Source: Candidatus Limnocylindrales bacterium (GTDB taxonomy: Bacteria > Moduliflexota > Moduliflexia > Moduliflexales > JAUQPW01). Taken from it: a stretch of DNA of 64,000 nt. The stretch covers positions 1 through 64,000 of the forward strand of contig DATMBG010000035.1 in NCBI GenBank assembly GCA_035559535.1. Direction: 5' to 3'. The stretch's first letter is position 1, and every line of letters starts with the position of its first letter. Below, piece by piece: positions 1-8,713 of this stretch. The position numbers were made by a program, and so were the translations under genes. The notes beneath the pieces were generated by a model that was given only the letters and a program-made list of their open reading frames with translations, had not been told where the DNA came from and did no database searches.

Positions 1-132
1 TATGAGTACAGGGACTATCGGCCGGCGGATCGTGGGAAGAGGTTGCAGATGAATATTCCTTTGATGGGGGATTCGATAGGGGTGGAGTTTGATGAGTTAT
101 TGAACCGGAAAACATCCGATATGAAACGATAA
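1..132 (+). CDS. C-terminal end of a GT-C membrane glycosyltransferase (partial, cut by window edge)
   Basis: An open frame from base 1 to a TAA at 130-132 encodes 43 residues. They align with the C-terminus of the next gene: both share a Y-E-Y-[RK]-D-Y start, an I-P-L-M-G-D-S-I block and a D-[ED]-L-L ending. This is therefore the end of a paralogous GT39/GT83-like transferase lying just left of the window and transcribed the same way, 56 bp before its sister. The catalytic part is not visible, so the function is inferred only from the paralogue. Confidence 0.75.
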   Translation, partial: YEYRDYRPADRGKRLQMNIPLMGDSIGVEFDELLNRKTSDMKR

Positions 133-188
133 AAGCCAATCTACATGGGATTCTCATAGGTCTTCTAAACATTCTGGAGATTTAAGAT

Positions 189-1847
189 ATGAAAGTGAAT
201 TTAACAACTTTCCCTGGAAAACAAAACCGTCTGGCTCGGGTAATTTTTTGTATTGTTGTCCTGTATGTTGGAGTATTTCTTCTATCCACGAAGGGAATAA
301 CCAGCGAGGGGACCGTCTCTTTACAGGGGGATATGCCAAGATATTTGATGAATGGGACCTATTTTTATGACCTGATCAGATATTTCCCCCTGGGCCATAT
401 AACGGAATATACTTACCAATATTATGCCAGATACCCGGCACTCTCTTTGGGGCATCATCCCTTGCTGCCGGGGGCTGCCACGGTCCCTTTTTATTCCCTT
501 TTGGGAATTTCCATCTTTTCCGCAAGATGGAGTACGGTCTTCTTTATGCTCCTGGGCGTTACTTTTTGGTTTTTTCTGATAAGATTCCTCTACGGTGATC
601 AGATCGCTTTTTTTTCCTCTCTCCTATGGGTGACAACTCCCTTTATTGTGAGTTTCTCACGGATCGTCATGTCTGAAATTCCTACCTTAGCACTCATTAT
701 TGCGACAGTATATTTCTTTTTTCGTTACTGTGAACAAGATAAGCCCATATATGCCTTTGCATTTGCCGTTAGTTTTGCTCTCAGTATTTATGCGAAGCAT
801 CTCGCAGGTCTCATGCTTCCTATTTTTATTGTTTATCTATGGTGGTTAAAGGGAGTAAAAAAGCTGCTAAGCAAAGAGATGATCCTTTCAGGGAGTTTCA
901 TTATCCTGTTGCTCGTACCTCTTATTCCCCTGACCCTTAAATTTTCTCAGGCCTCCGTGGCTCTGGTTACCGATCAAACCCTGTTTTCCAGATTGGAGTC
1001 GTTTAATATCCTCTATCACCTTAAAGCCCTCTGGCAGTATCACCTCACACTACCAGTCCTCTTCCTCAGCTTGATTTCTATGGGGGCCGCCATCTATCGA
1101 AAAGACCCCCGGGAGACTTTTTTCTTTTTATGGATAGCAGGTTATTACCTTCAAATTACTTTCATGGGAGTCCATGAACCCAGGTTTTCTATTTACTGGA
1201 TACCGGTTTTTTGTCTTTTTGCCACGACAATCCTGTGTCTCCCGCAAGATCGCCTCTGGAAGATCCTCCTTTCCACCCTGCTTGTCGGAATAGTCGGTTA
1301 TCAATTTGTAGTTGCTTTTAAATCAGAACCTGAATATGCAGAGGGTTATGAAGAGGCTGCAAAATACGTTATTGAAAACAGGAAAGGGGAAAGTGTGTTA
1401 TTCAGTGCCAATGTGGATACCGGATACTTTGTATTTTTTATCAGGAAGCAGGATCCGGATCAAGATTTGATTGTACTTCGGGCCGACAAAATCCTGGCGA
1501 CTTCCAAAATGGATCAGATTGTTGAAGAACGAGTTACCAGCCGGGAGCAGATTTATGAGGTTCTTCAAGACTTCGGCATAGGGTATGTGGTATTGGAAGA
1601 CAAGGAATACGAGTCTCCTTCTTTAGAGTGGTTACGGGAAGAAGTTAAAACCGATCGGTTTATTTTGCATAAAAGAATACCCATCCGTACCAACAGCTAT
1701 AAGTTACAGGACGTTACTCTGGCCATTTATGAATATAAGGACTATACCCCTCCCAAGAAGGGAAAAATGATATCCCTGGACATTCCTCTCATGGGGGATT
1801 CTATTTCAGTCCGGCTGGATGATCTGCTTTGTCATCGACCTCTCTAA
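189..1847 (+). CDS. GT-C family (ArnT/PMT-like) integral-membrane glycosyltransferase
   Basis: A 552-residue protein with a GT-C layout. The first transmembrane helix is at about residues 16-34. A first extracytoplasmic loop follows with an acidic G-D-M-P-R-Y stretch, the usual place of the catalytic Asp. Many hydrophobic helices follow to about 365, and then a soluble C-terminal domain. Such enzymes transfer a sugar from a polyprenyl-phosphate carrier to lipid or protein on the outer face of the inner membrane. Donor and acceptor cannot be read from the sequence. A GGAG lies about 10 bp before the ATG. It is the second member of a tandem pair with the fragment at the window edge. Confidence 0.75.
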   Translation: MKVNLTTFPGKQNRLARVIFCIVVLYVGVFLLSTKGITSEGTVSLQGDMPRYLMNGTYFYDLIRYFPLGHITEYTYQYYARYPALSLGHHPLLPGAATVPFYSLLGISIFSARWSTVFFMLLGVTFWFFLIRFLYGDQIAFFSSLLWVTTPFIVSFSRIVMSEIPTLALIIATVYFFFRYCEQDKPIYAFAFAVSFALSIYAKHLAGLMLPIFIVYLWWLKGVKKLLSKEMILSGSFIILLLVPLIPLTLKFSQASVALVTDQTLFSRLESFNILYHLKALWQYHLTLPVLFLSLISMGAAIYRKDPRETFFFLWIAGYYLQITFMGVHEPRFSIYWIPVFCLFATTILCLPQDRLWKILLSTLLVGIVGYQFVVAFKSEPEYAEGYEEAAKYVIENRKGESVLFSANVDTGYFVFFIRKQDPDQDLIVLRADKILATSKMDQIVEERVTSREQIYEVLQDFGIGYVVLEDKEYESPSLEWLREEVKTDRFILHKRIPIRTNSYKLQDVTLAIYEYKDYTPPKKGKMISLDIPLMGDSISVRLDDLLCHRPL

Positions 1848-2020
1848 AAGATCTTGAAATTCTTTGCGGCGGTATGGAAAGACAGTTAATGTAAAAAAGC
1901 TTGATCCTGGAAACGCGAGTCTCTGGTCCCCCTCACCCTTCACCTACCCCTGCAAGGGGCAGGATGGGCGGCGCCTCTTGCTCCATCACTCAAAATTGGA
2001 TAAATTCCCTTACATTTTTC

Positions 2021-2049
2021 TTGACAGATAATTAACATACGTATATTAA
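2021..2049 (+). promoter_or_regulatory. Sigma70-type promoter for the zinc-ribbon protein gene
   Basis: A perfect TTGACA (2021-2026), a 17-bp spacer and TATTAA (2044-2049). Transcription would start near 2056, leaving a leader of about 235 nt before the ATG at 2292. Confidence 0.55.
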
Positions 2050-2183
2050 TATCACAGCCTTGAAATCCTCCTATTCATGGGGTTCTTTGACACATTGAAA
2101 AATCTCAGTTCAGATTTATCCCGGAATTCAGTGCGTGGCGGGGGATTGATTTGAAATTTACGTTTATTAATTCAGGAAAAAGG

Positions 2184-2279
2184 ATGTTTAAAAAACTACC
2201 CGGGGACTCCTCAGGGGATGCTTTTAGGAAGCCCATTCCAGGAGGGAAGATCCCTCATACAACGGATAGGAATTTTTAG
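2184..2279 (+). CDS. Possible 31-residue leader peptide
   Basis: ATG at 2184 is preceded by AGGA about 7 bases upstream. The frame runs 31 codons to a TAG at 2277-2279, only 12 bases before the next gene's ATG, with that gene's AGGAG directly after the stop. The peptide is basic and Gly/Pro-rich, starting M-F-K-K-L-P-G-D. The placement would allow translational coupling. It could equally be a chance frame, and I know of no homologue. Confidence 0.25.
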   Translation: MFKKLPGDSSGDAFRKPIPGGKIPHTTDRNF

Positions 2280-2291
2280 AGGAGAAGACCT

Positions 2292-3107
2292 ATGTCCAGA
2301 AAAAAGACATTAGCCGATCTAGACGATGAATATTTTAAACTTTTATTTCCAGATTCCCTCTCCCAACGACTGCCTCAACTCTCCCAGATGGAACTCCTGA
2401 TCCATCTTCAGCAAATAGATCGGGAGTTGTATGATTTTCGTCGAGGTCTTCGTATTCTGGATCAGAACATCCTGCAAGCCAGGAATAGACTTCTAAAATT
2501 AAGATTTAAACGGGCGCGAGTCCTCCAAATTCAGCGTAAATTAAAGAAAAAACTCTCCTCCCTCCAGAGTCGAATCCGAGAAGTCAAACATCTTTTAGAA
2601 GACCCTTCCCGGCAGGATCCGGCCTTGTTGATTGCCAAATTAAATACCCTTAAAGCCCATAAGTTAAAATTCAAAGAAGCCTTACATCCCATTGAAGAAA
2701 GGCGAATCCGTTTAAGGGAACGGTTTCGGAAGGTCAAGGATCTCCTTAAAACCTGGCAGGAAGATCGCAAAAAAATGCGACGGATGTTCAAAGAACGCCA
2801 GGGTGGGTTAGAAGCTCAACGGGCAGCCCTTCAAAAATTTGTAGATGCCTCTGTCATGCGATCCTATGAAAAATTACTCCAGCGTTATGACGGTCAGGCT
2901 GTCGTAAGGGTCACAGAGGGAGTTTGCCAGGGTTGCCATACCATGATTCCATCCTGTGTGGTGAGTTCTCTCATTGGAAAACGGATCGTGGTTTGTGAAG
3001 TCTGTCAGCGATTTTTATATTTTATAGCCACACCTTTAGAACCTATTATCGATTTAAATGAGCTGGCCGTCGAAGAGCCTCGAAGGGTAAGGTTTCACGC
3101 ACCCTAA
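2292..3107 (+). CDS. Coiled-coil protein with C-terminal C4 zinc ribbon (DUF164/CT398-like)
   Basis: A 271-residue soluble protein. Residues about 30-195 are a charged, Leu-rich helical coiled-coil hairpin. The C-terminus carries a four-cysteine zinc ribbon, C212-x2-C215 and C235-x2-C238, in the arrangement of the zf-RING_7/C4-type zinc-ribbon family. Family members are widespread, and a nucleic-acid-binding or scaffold role has been suggested for some without a settled biochemical function. The RBS is AGAGGAG, 8-9 bases before the ATG. Confidence 0.8.
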   Translation: MSRKKTLADLDDEYFKLLFPDSLSQRLPQLSQMELLIHLQQIDRELYDFRRGLRILDQNILQARNRLLKLRFKRARVLQIQRKLKKKLSSLQSRIREVKHLLEDPSRQDPALLIAKLNTLKAHKLKFKEALHPIEERRIRLRERFRKVKDLLKTWQEDRKKMRRMFKERQGGLEAQRAALQKFVDASVMRSYEKLLQRYDGQAVVRVTEGVCQGCHTMIPSCVVSSLIGKRIVVCEVCQRFLYFIATPLEPIIDLNELAVEEPRRVRFHAP

Positions 3108-3155
3108 GTTTTTAACCCTTGACAAGGAACCCTAGATCAATCATCCTTAATAAGG

Positions 3156-4724
3156 ATGAGTCAGGAAATGTTTTCGCCCATTAAAATAGAACTTTATAAG
3201 AATCAATTCTGGGCCATCGCCGAGGAGATGGGAGTAACCCTTTGTCGGACCGGGTATTCTCCCAATATTAAAGAGCGTCGGGATTATTCCTGTGCCCTTT
3301 TCGATCATCGGGGGGAGATGATCGCCCAGGCGGATCACATGCCGGTTCATCTGGGGTCTATGCCTTTATCGGTGTTGAGTGCCATTGAAAATTTTGATTT
3401 CTTCCCAGGAGATGTGGTCATTCTCAATGATTCCTATCGGGGAGGAACACATCTGCCGGATATTACCCTGGTCACCCCTATTTTCTTCGAAGACAAATTG
3501 TTCGGATTCTCGGCCAATCGTGCCCATCATGCCGATATCGGTGGGATGAGCCCAGGGTCTATGCCTCTTTCCCAAGAGCTTTTCCAGGAAGGCCTTATTA
3601 TCCCTCCCATCAAGCTTTATGAAAAGGGAGTACTCAATAAAGGAGTTCTAGACCTGATTCTGGCCAATGTTCGAACCCCTCAAGAACGTGAAGGCGATCT
3701 CCGGGCTCAAATTGCAGCCAATGAAATAGGAAAACGTCGAATCTTAGATATGCTCAACAAATACGGCTCCGCCGAAGTAACCGAATACATCAGTCACCTG
3801 AAAGCCTATTCAGAGCGAATGGTTCGAAATCTGATTGCAAAAATGCCCGATGGCGAATATACCTACGAAGATTTTTTAGACGATGACGGTATCACCGAGG
3901 ATCCCGTTAAAATTGCTGTAAAGATCACCATCCAGGGGGATCGGGCGAAGGTAGATTTCTCCGGGTCCTCCCCCCAGGTAAAAGGGTGTTTGAATTGTGT
4001 CTACGCCATTACCGTATCGGCGGTTTTTTATGTTTTTCGGCTATGTGTCAATGCGGATATTGCTTCCAATAGCGGTTGCCTGACCCCTATCGAAATCATA
4101 GCCCCCAGGGGAAGTATTGTCAATGCTGAACCCCCCCACGCCGTAGCAGGTGGAAATGTGGAAACCTCCCAGCGGATTGTCGACGTCCTCCTGGGAGCTC
4201 TATCCCAGGCCCTGCCAGACCGTATCCCTGCGGCCAGTTCCGGAACCATGAATAACCTCACCCTGGGGGGATATGATCCGAAAAGACGGCGCTACTACAC
4301 CTACTATGAAACCATCGCGGGGGGTATGGGGGCACGACCCGATCGAGATGGCCTTGACGGGATTCATACCCACATGACCAATACCATGAATACCCCCATT
4401 GAGGCTCTGGAATATGCTTATCCCTTTCGGGTGACTCGTTACCACATCCGGCGTGGAACCGGGGGGGCAGGACGTTATAAGGGAGGGGATGGAATCCGCC
4501 GGGATATCCAGGTCCTCCAGGAGGCCCACTTTACCATCCTCTCGGATCGAAGGAAGTTTGCCCCTTACGGTCTTCAAGGCGGGGAGCCCGGACAAAAGGG
4601 GGAAAACTACCTGATTCGAGATGACCAGGAAATACCCCTCCCCTCTAAATGCAGCCTAACCCTCAAAGCCAACGATATCGTGAGTATCCGAACCCCGGGT
4701 GGGGGTGGGTTTGGAAGAAAATGA
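3156..4724 (+). CDS. Hydantoinase B/oxoprolinase family protein (HyuB-like), orphan subunit
   Basis: A 522-residue protein typical of HyuB (N-methylhydantoinase B, the B/alpha subunit relative of acetone carboxylase and 5-oxoprolinase). Family signatures include the W-A-I-A-E-E-M-G start region, R-D-Y-S-C-A-L-F-D near residue 45, an H-x-A-D-I-G-G segment near 130 and the glycine-rich C-terminus P-G-G-G-G-F-G. HyuB normally works with an ATP-using HyuA subunit. None is adjacent, so HyuA may be encoded elsewhere. The gene lies 48 bp after the zinc-ribbon gene. The ATG at 3168 also has an AAGGA upstream and would match the usual family N-terminus better. Confidence 0.85.
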   Translation: MSQEMFSPIKIELYKNQFWAIAEEMGVTLCRTGYSPNIKERRDYSCALFDHRGEMIAQADHMPVHLGSMPLSVLSAIENFDFFPGDVVILNDSYRGGTHLPDITLVTPIFFEDKLFGFSANRAHHADIGGMSPGSMPLSQELFQEGLIIPPIKLYEKGVLNKGVLDLILANVRTPQEREGDLRAQIAANEIGKRRILDMLNKYGSAEVTEYISHLKAYSERMVRNLIAKMPDGEYTYEDFLDDDGITEDPVKIAVKITIQGDRAKVDFSGSSPQVKGCLNCVYAITVSAVFYVFRLCVNADIASNSGCLTPIEIIAPRGSIVNAEPPHAVAGGNVETSQRIVDVLLGALSQALPDRIPAASSGTMNNLTLGGYDPKRRRYYTYYETIAGGMGARPDRDGLDGIHTHMTNTMNTPIEALEYAYPFRVTRYHIRRGTGGAGRYKGGDGIRRDIQVLQEAHFTILSDRRKFAPYGLQGGEPGQKGENYLIRDDQEIPLPSKCSLTLKANDIVSIRTPGGGGFGRK

Positions 4725-5214
4725 AGTAGAAAATTTTTACATCCCCCAAATAGCTGAAAATTCCAGAAAAACAGAGGGTTATAAATAACAAGCTCCTCCA
4801 GGCTTCTTAGGTGTCGAAAATTTTTACACCCCTTTATCCCAAATACATCCTTCCCTCTTTAAAGGTTTGTCGGATCTTTTCGTCGAAGAGAGAGGTCCAA
4901 GCTGAAAATATCTCCTGTCGAAATTTTTTACAGCAGGAACTTTGAAGCGAAGTTTCTTCCTCTGCCCCCCCGTGGACGGGGGGAGTCGGGAGGGGGGACC
5001 GGGTGGGGGCGCCTTATCCTGGTGCCTATGCCCAAGTTCTCCCTTCCCATGTCGGGAAGGGAGTCAGGGGGTCAGGTTAGAAAAAATTACCCCCGAAAGA
5101 GAAGGGGAAAAGGGGCCAACGATCCGACCCCTTAAGCCCACATTAAGGCAAAAAAGATCTACTTTCTTCCATATAGATCTTTTTTCTTATTTCTTAGATG
5201 AGAGTCCGGAGGAT
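4725..5214. other. Intergenic region with three short A/T-core repeats, a decayed palindromic element and a terminator
   Basis: Three copies of a motif close to GTCGAAAATTTTTACA lie at 4726-4741, 4813-4828 and 4917-4932. From about 4888 to 5028 there is a decayed relative of the TACGCGCC/GGCGCGTA element: an AAGCTGAAAA block near 4899 and a terminal CTTATCCTGGTGCCTA at 5013-5028. The flank GGGGGTCAGGTTAGAAAAA, near 5065-5085, recurs near 24530. No gene was recognised. Confidence 0.5.
5150..5185 (-). terminator. Intrinsic terminator of the PEP-CTERM gene (symmetrical)
   Basis: A perfect 12-bp inverted repeat, AAAAAAGATCTA (5150-5161) and TAGATCTTTTTT (5174-5185), with a 12-base loop. On either strand the second arm ends in six T. 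It lies 30 bp past the stop of the leftward PEP-CTERM gene. Confidence 0.65.
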
Positions 5215-5820
5215 TTAGCTCAACAACTTTTTCCCCAGGCCTAGCATTCCTGCCAGCCCGCTTGCAACAAGCAGTAAGGTTGCAGGCTCGGGAACAGGCG
5301 CATAGGACACAGAGGTTCCAACCGTATTACTGCTGATTAAATTATATGTGTTAAAACCCGGCGGATCCGTAGACTGAAAGAAAAAGTCTATGCTGGTCGC
5401 AGAGTTAAAATTATTTGTATTCATATTCCAACTCAGGGTTCCATTGGAATTTTGGGTTATAGTAATGTTGTTCGAGCCTACACCGGCTGAATTGGCCCCA
5501 CTGAAACTGAATCCGGCAACTCCGTTCCACCCTGAGGGGACAAAATTTGTGTTAAATTCTGAAACAGAATCAACCCCCGGAGTAACTCCCTCCACGTAGG
5601 TATAAATGCCCGGATTTGGATTATAATAAACCGTGTTGGTGGTACTACCTATGCTATTTCCACTGGAATTGATAAAGCTGCCGGTGATGGGTCCCGCAAA
5701 CAAAGAACCCGGCATAACGGTATCCAGATCAGTAGGCGTAATAGGAACGGCCTCTACGTGATAACTCCCTGCGAGGATAAATAAAGTCAATAAAAGTAAT
5801 ACTGGGAAGATTTTCTTCAT
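5215..5820 (-). CDS. PEP-CTERM sorting-domain protein
   Basis: A 201-residue exported protein. It has a signal peptide (M-K-K-I-F-P-V-L-L-L-L), a Ser/Asn/Gly-rich middle resembling other PEP-CTERM exoproteins, and a C-terminal sorting tail starting V-P-E-P-A-T at residue 176. A hydrophobic stretch follows, and then a weakly basic end (G-K-K). Exosortases process such tails. The chosen start has AGGAG 10 bases upstream; the frame extends ten codons further without a matching RBS. A sigma54-like box lies about 100 bp upstream, as known for PEP-CTERM genes under PrsR control. The specific function is unknown. Confidence 0.88.
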   Translation of the reverse strand: MKKIFPVLLLLTLFILAGSYHVEAVPITPTDLDTVMPGSLFAGPITGSFINSSGNSIGSTTNTVYYNPNPGIYTYVEGVTPGVDSVSEFNTNFVPSGWNGVAGFSFSGANSAGVGSNNITITQNSNGTLSWNMNTNNFNSATSIDFFFQSTDPPGFNTYNLISSNTVGTSVSYAPVPEPATLLLVASGLAGMLGLGKKLLS

Positions 5821-5922
5821 AGAGCTGTATCTCCTCTCAACATGATCCAACTGAAGAAAATAAGACTATATTTTCTAGATTAAGACCATCTACTTAACCA
5901 ACTTCTTATGCTCCTTACCGCT

Positions 5923-5938
5923 ATCAAATTTTGTGCCA
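5923..5938 (-). promoter_or_regulatory. Sigma54-like (-24/-12) promoter for the PEP-CTERM gene
   Basis: Read leftward the site is TGGCACAAAATTTGAT. It matches TGGCACR-N4-TTGCW except for A in place of the C of the -12 GC. It lies about 100 bp upstream of the gene's ATG. Sigma54 control of PEP-CTERM genes is established for other bacteria. The mismatch in the -12 dinucleotide weakens the call. Confidence 0.4.
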
Positions 5939-5978
5939 TTACAGTTGGTAATAAACGTATACTTTATACCCTTATAAG

Positions 5979-7442
5979 TTAAAGATTACCATTCATCTTC
6001 ACCCAGGATAAAATTCTGGGAAAGAGAGGGGAATTCTCTAAATGCAGAGAATACAGACGGACAAAACAGAAGAGCAGGCCGGCTGCCATACCCAGCCATA
6101 TCATTCCACGACATAGTAAAGCAAAGGGTTCTGGTACATGGATCCAGTTACTCCACCAGGCGGTCACACAGAGACCCAGGATGCTGAGGGTGATTAAGTT
6201 CCAGTTATGTTTAAAGGGAGCTATCCGCCGGCAGGCATACAGGACCAGAGCCACCAGTAGAATAAACGAAGCCAGGGTAGCGGTTATGGCTCCCCAGACC
6301 TGGTAGCGAGGAATAAGCCAGAAATTGAATAACAGACAGGCCCCTGCAGCCAAAGCGTTGGCAACGGCAAAAAGATCGGTTCGTTTGGCCAGACGGGCAG
6401 AAATACTTAACGGGGTCGTAGCGGTAAAAAACCAATAAGCAAGGGACAAAACAGGTACATACGGAGCCGCTTTCCAGAAAGAAGGCGCAGCGATCAGACG
6501 GATGATCGGATCGGCAAACAGGCTTACACCGGCACAAATCAAGGCAGAAAGTACCAAAACAAGGGAAGCCCCTTTTTGTAGTTCTTTCTCTGCATTTGAG
6601 CGAGAAGCAACCCGAAACACCCAGGGCCACCAGGCCCAATTCAGTGCATTGAACATTTCACTCCCCAACATCCCCAGTCGATAGGCCAGGGAGTACAGGC
6701 CGATTTCGGTTGTACTGGTATAATGTACCAAAAAGAAACGATCGCTAAAGTGAAGCAGAAATTGAGCCAGAGCGGCAGGTACCAGGGGTAAACCGTATTT
6801 AAAGAGGGGAGGGATCCATCGCCCTTCTAACTTCCACCCCACAGAACTCAGGACATAGAGAATAAGGACGGTACTCCAGAACACGCCATTAATCAAAATG
6901 CTCAAGACCACACCCCATACCCCCTCCTGTAACCAGACCACAAATATAATATTCAGGGTCAATTGAAAGATCAGTTGAAGCAGGGATATAACCGTAAAAC
7001 GCCAGGCTTTCCCTTCGGCTCGAAATAGGGTGAGGGGAAGGGGGATAAGGTTCCCGATCATCATTCCCACCAGGGCCACCCTGACATAGGGGACCTGGTC
7101 TAAGTTTCCAAAAAGAAGATAAGTTAACCCGGGGATTATCGGCTGGAGAAGTAAAATCCCGGCTATTATAACCCCTACCATCAGAATAAGGGTTGTGGAG
7201 ACCAGCGCCTGGCGCTCCCTTTCATCCTTTACTTCATGGTAATGGCGTAAGAGGGCTTCACTCATACCCAAAGCAAGGAGAATACTTAAAATATCCACTA
7301 ACCGCACAATGGTTTCAATCACCCCATAATCTGAAGGCGTCAGCACGCGGGTATATACCGGAATCATCAGGAAACCGACCAAACGACTCAGGATGATTCC
7401 CACGGCGTAAACGGCAGAATTCTTAAATAAAATCTGTAACAT
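5979..7442 (-). CDS. Wzx-type polysaccharide flippase (MOP superfamily)
   Basis: A 487-residue polytopic membrane protein with about 12-14 hydrophobic helices. The N-terminus follows the usual Wzx/RfbX pattern, with a short start, a conserved S-R-L-V-G-F and a Y-T-R-V-L-T-P-x-D-Y-G motif near residues 30-40. It would flip undecaprenyl-linked oligosaccharide units to the periplasm. An AAGGA RBS precedes the ATG. It follows the GT4 gene by 47 bp on the same strand, so the two are probably cotranscribed. Confidence 0.85.
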   Translation of the reverse strand: MLQILFKNSAVYAVGIILSRLVGFLMIPVYTRVLTPSDYGVIETIVRLVDILSILLALGMSEALLRHYHEVKDERERQALVSTTLILMVGVIIAGILLLQPIIPGLTYLLFGNLDQVPYVRVALVGMMIGNLIPLPLTLFRAEGKAWRFTVISLLQLIFQLTLNIIFVVWLQEGVWGVVLSILINGVFWSTVLILYVLSSVGWKLEGRWIPPLFKYGLPLVPAALAQFLLHFSDRFFLVHYTSTTEIGLYSLAYRLGMLGSEMFNALNWAWWPWVFRVASRSNAEKELQKGASLVLVLSALICAGVSLFADPIIRLIAAPSFWKAAPYVPVLSLAYWFFTATTPLSISARLAKRTDLFAVANALAAGACLLFNFWLIPRYQVWGAITATLASFILLVALVLYACRRIAPFKHNWNLITLSILGLCVTAWWSNWIHVPEPFALLCRGMIWLGMAAGLLFCFVRLYSLHLENSPLFPRILSWVKMNGNL

Positions 7443-7489
7443 ACCTTGTCCTTAACGAGGATCAGGTTCTGTGATGGCAGAAGTACCCG

Positions 7490-8713
7490 TTAGAAATAAG
7501 AGACCTGTTCGGTTCTTTTGAGAGGTTTTCGGCAAATGGCTTCAAAGACTTCAACGACTTTTTTAGCTTTACGCGCCCAGCTCTGTTGCCGGGCATAGAG
7601 AACAATTTTCTCGGTATCCCATTTTGTTTTTAACCCCTGCCCAATCCCTGCTGCAATGGCTTCGACCTCCCGTTCAGGGATAAGAAGCCCATAATCGGGT
7701 GCGCAGATAATTTCAGGAATTCCCCCCACCCGGGTCGCTACCACCGGCACCCCACAGGCAAGCGCTTCCAGGCAAACATTGGGACAACCCTCCCGAGAAC
7801 TTACTAAACAAAACAAATCGGCCGCATTGTACCAAACCCGAAGCTCATGGGGTGGTCTAGATCCGGCCAGCAAAACATACCGTTCAAGTCCTTGTTCGGT
7901 TATTCTTTTCTCCAAATAAGCTCTGAAATTTCCCCTCTCAGCCTCTCCCCCCACAATAACCAGGAGAAGATCCTCCCCAAACCTTTTAACCAAACTTCCC
8001 ATGGCCTCTATCAATAAATGAAACCCTTTTAACTCGGTCAACCGGCCTACAGAGAGAAGGATTTTTTTATCTGTGGGGAGATGTAGGGTCTTTCTTGCCA
8101 CCCGTCGGTCCATGGGAAAAAAGGTGGCTAAGTCTACCCCATTGGGGATCACGGTAATGTTCTCTTCAGGAACTCCCAGGCGAACGGTTGCTTCCTTGAG
8201 GGACCTCGAAACGGCAATTACACGATTTGCCCTGGAAAGAGCCTTGTAAATGAGCCGACGGCGTAGAGGATCCTGGGCCAAGACATTGATATCACTACCC
8301 CGAATGGTTACCGTATAAGGCTTATTAAAAGCACGGGACATCAAATAGCCGGCATACCCATCTGGGTAGGCATAATGAACATCCAGAAGATCAAAGGGAA
8401 AATAACGCTGTAGTTTCTTGCACGCAGCATAAGCGCTTAGGAATAACCCCCAACCATCTAACCCCTTGCCTATTTTAGGTATAAAGAAAAAAGGTGGGTG
8501 ATAGACCTGCAACTTGCCTATCCATTCTTTATATCTAACTTCGGAAGAAGGACCGTAACTTCTGGATGGCCGAAGGGATGAAAACCAGGGGATGGGGGCC
8601 ACCACCTCTACCTGACAATACTCGGCAACGGCTTCCATCCGTGCTTTAACAAAAAGTCCATGGAGGGGAGAACCATAACTGGGAAAAAGGGTCGTAAAGG
8701 TAAGAATTCTCAC
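7490..8713 (-). CDS. GT4-family glycosyltransferase
   Basis: A 407-residue GT-B fold enzyme. The N-terminal half starts M-R-I-L-T-F-T-T-L-F-P and has the family's Gly-Leu-F-V-K-A-R loop. The C-terminal half carries N-G-V-D, the S-V-G-R-L linker and the E-G-C-P-N-V-C-L-E-A-L-A-C-G nucleotide-sugar signature. It probably builds a polysaccharide repeat unit on a lipid carrier at the cytoplasmic face. It starts with GTG behind a strong AAAGGAGGT. The flippase follows downstream. Sugar specificity cannot be read. Confidence 0.88.
   Translation of the reverse strand: MRILTFTTLFPSYGSPLHGLFVKARMEAVAEYCQVEVVAPIPWFSSLRPSRSYGPSSEVRYKEWIGKLQVYHPPFFFIPKIGKGLDGWGLFLSAYAACKKLQRYFPFDLLDVHYAYPDGYAGYLMSRAFNKPYTVTIRGSDINVLAQDPLRRRLIYKALSRANRVIAVSRSLKEATVRLGVPEENITVIPNGVDLATFFPMDRRVARKTLHLPTDKKILLSVGRLTELKGFHLLIEAMGSLVKRFGEDLLLVIVGGEAERGNFRAYLEKRITEQGLERYVLLAGSRPPHELRVWYNAADLFCLVSSREGCPNVCLEALACGVPVVATRVGGIPEIICAPDYGLLIPEREVEAIAAGIGQGLKTKWDTEKIVLYARQQSWARKAKKVVEVFEAICRKPLKRTEQVSYF

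Larger units (their letters stand above)
1848..2291. other. Intergenic region with degenerate palindrome, promoter and long leader
   Basis: The first 170 bases hold a degenerate C-rich palindromic segment (CCCCTGCAAGGGG at about 1949-1961), like the intergenic repeats elsewhere in the window. A sigma70-like promoter follows at 2021-2049, then about 235 bases of leader to the next ATG. The leader contains a possible 31-codon reading frame, listed separately. No known RNA family was recognised. Confidence 0.5.

Noticed and set aside
3156-4724. Complete hydantoinase or acetone carboxylase operon
   Set aside because: Only the B-type subunit is present; no HyuA or gamma subunit gene is adjacent.
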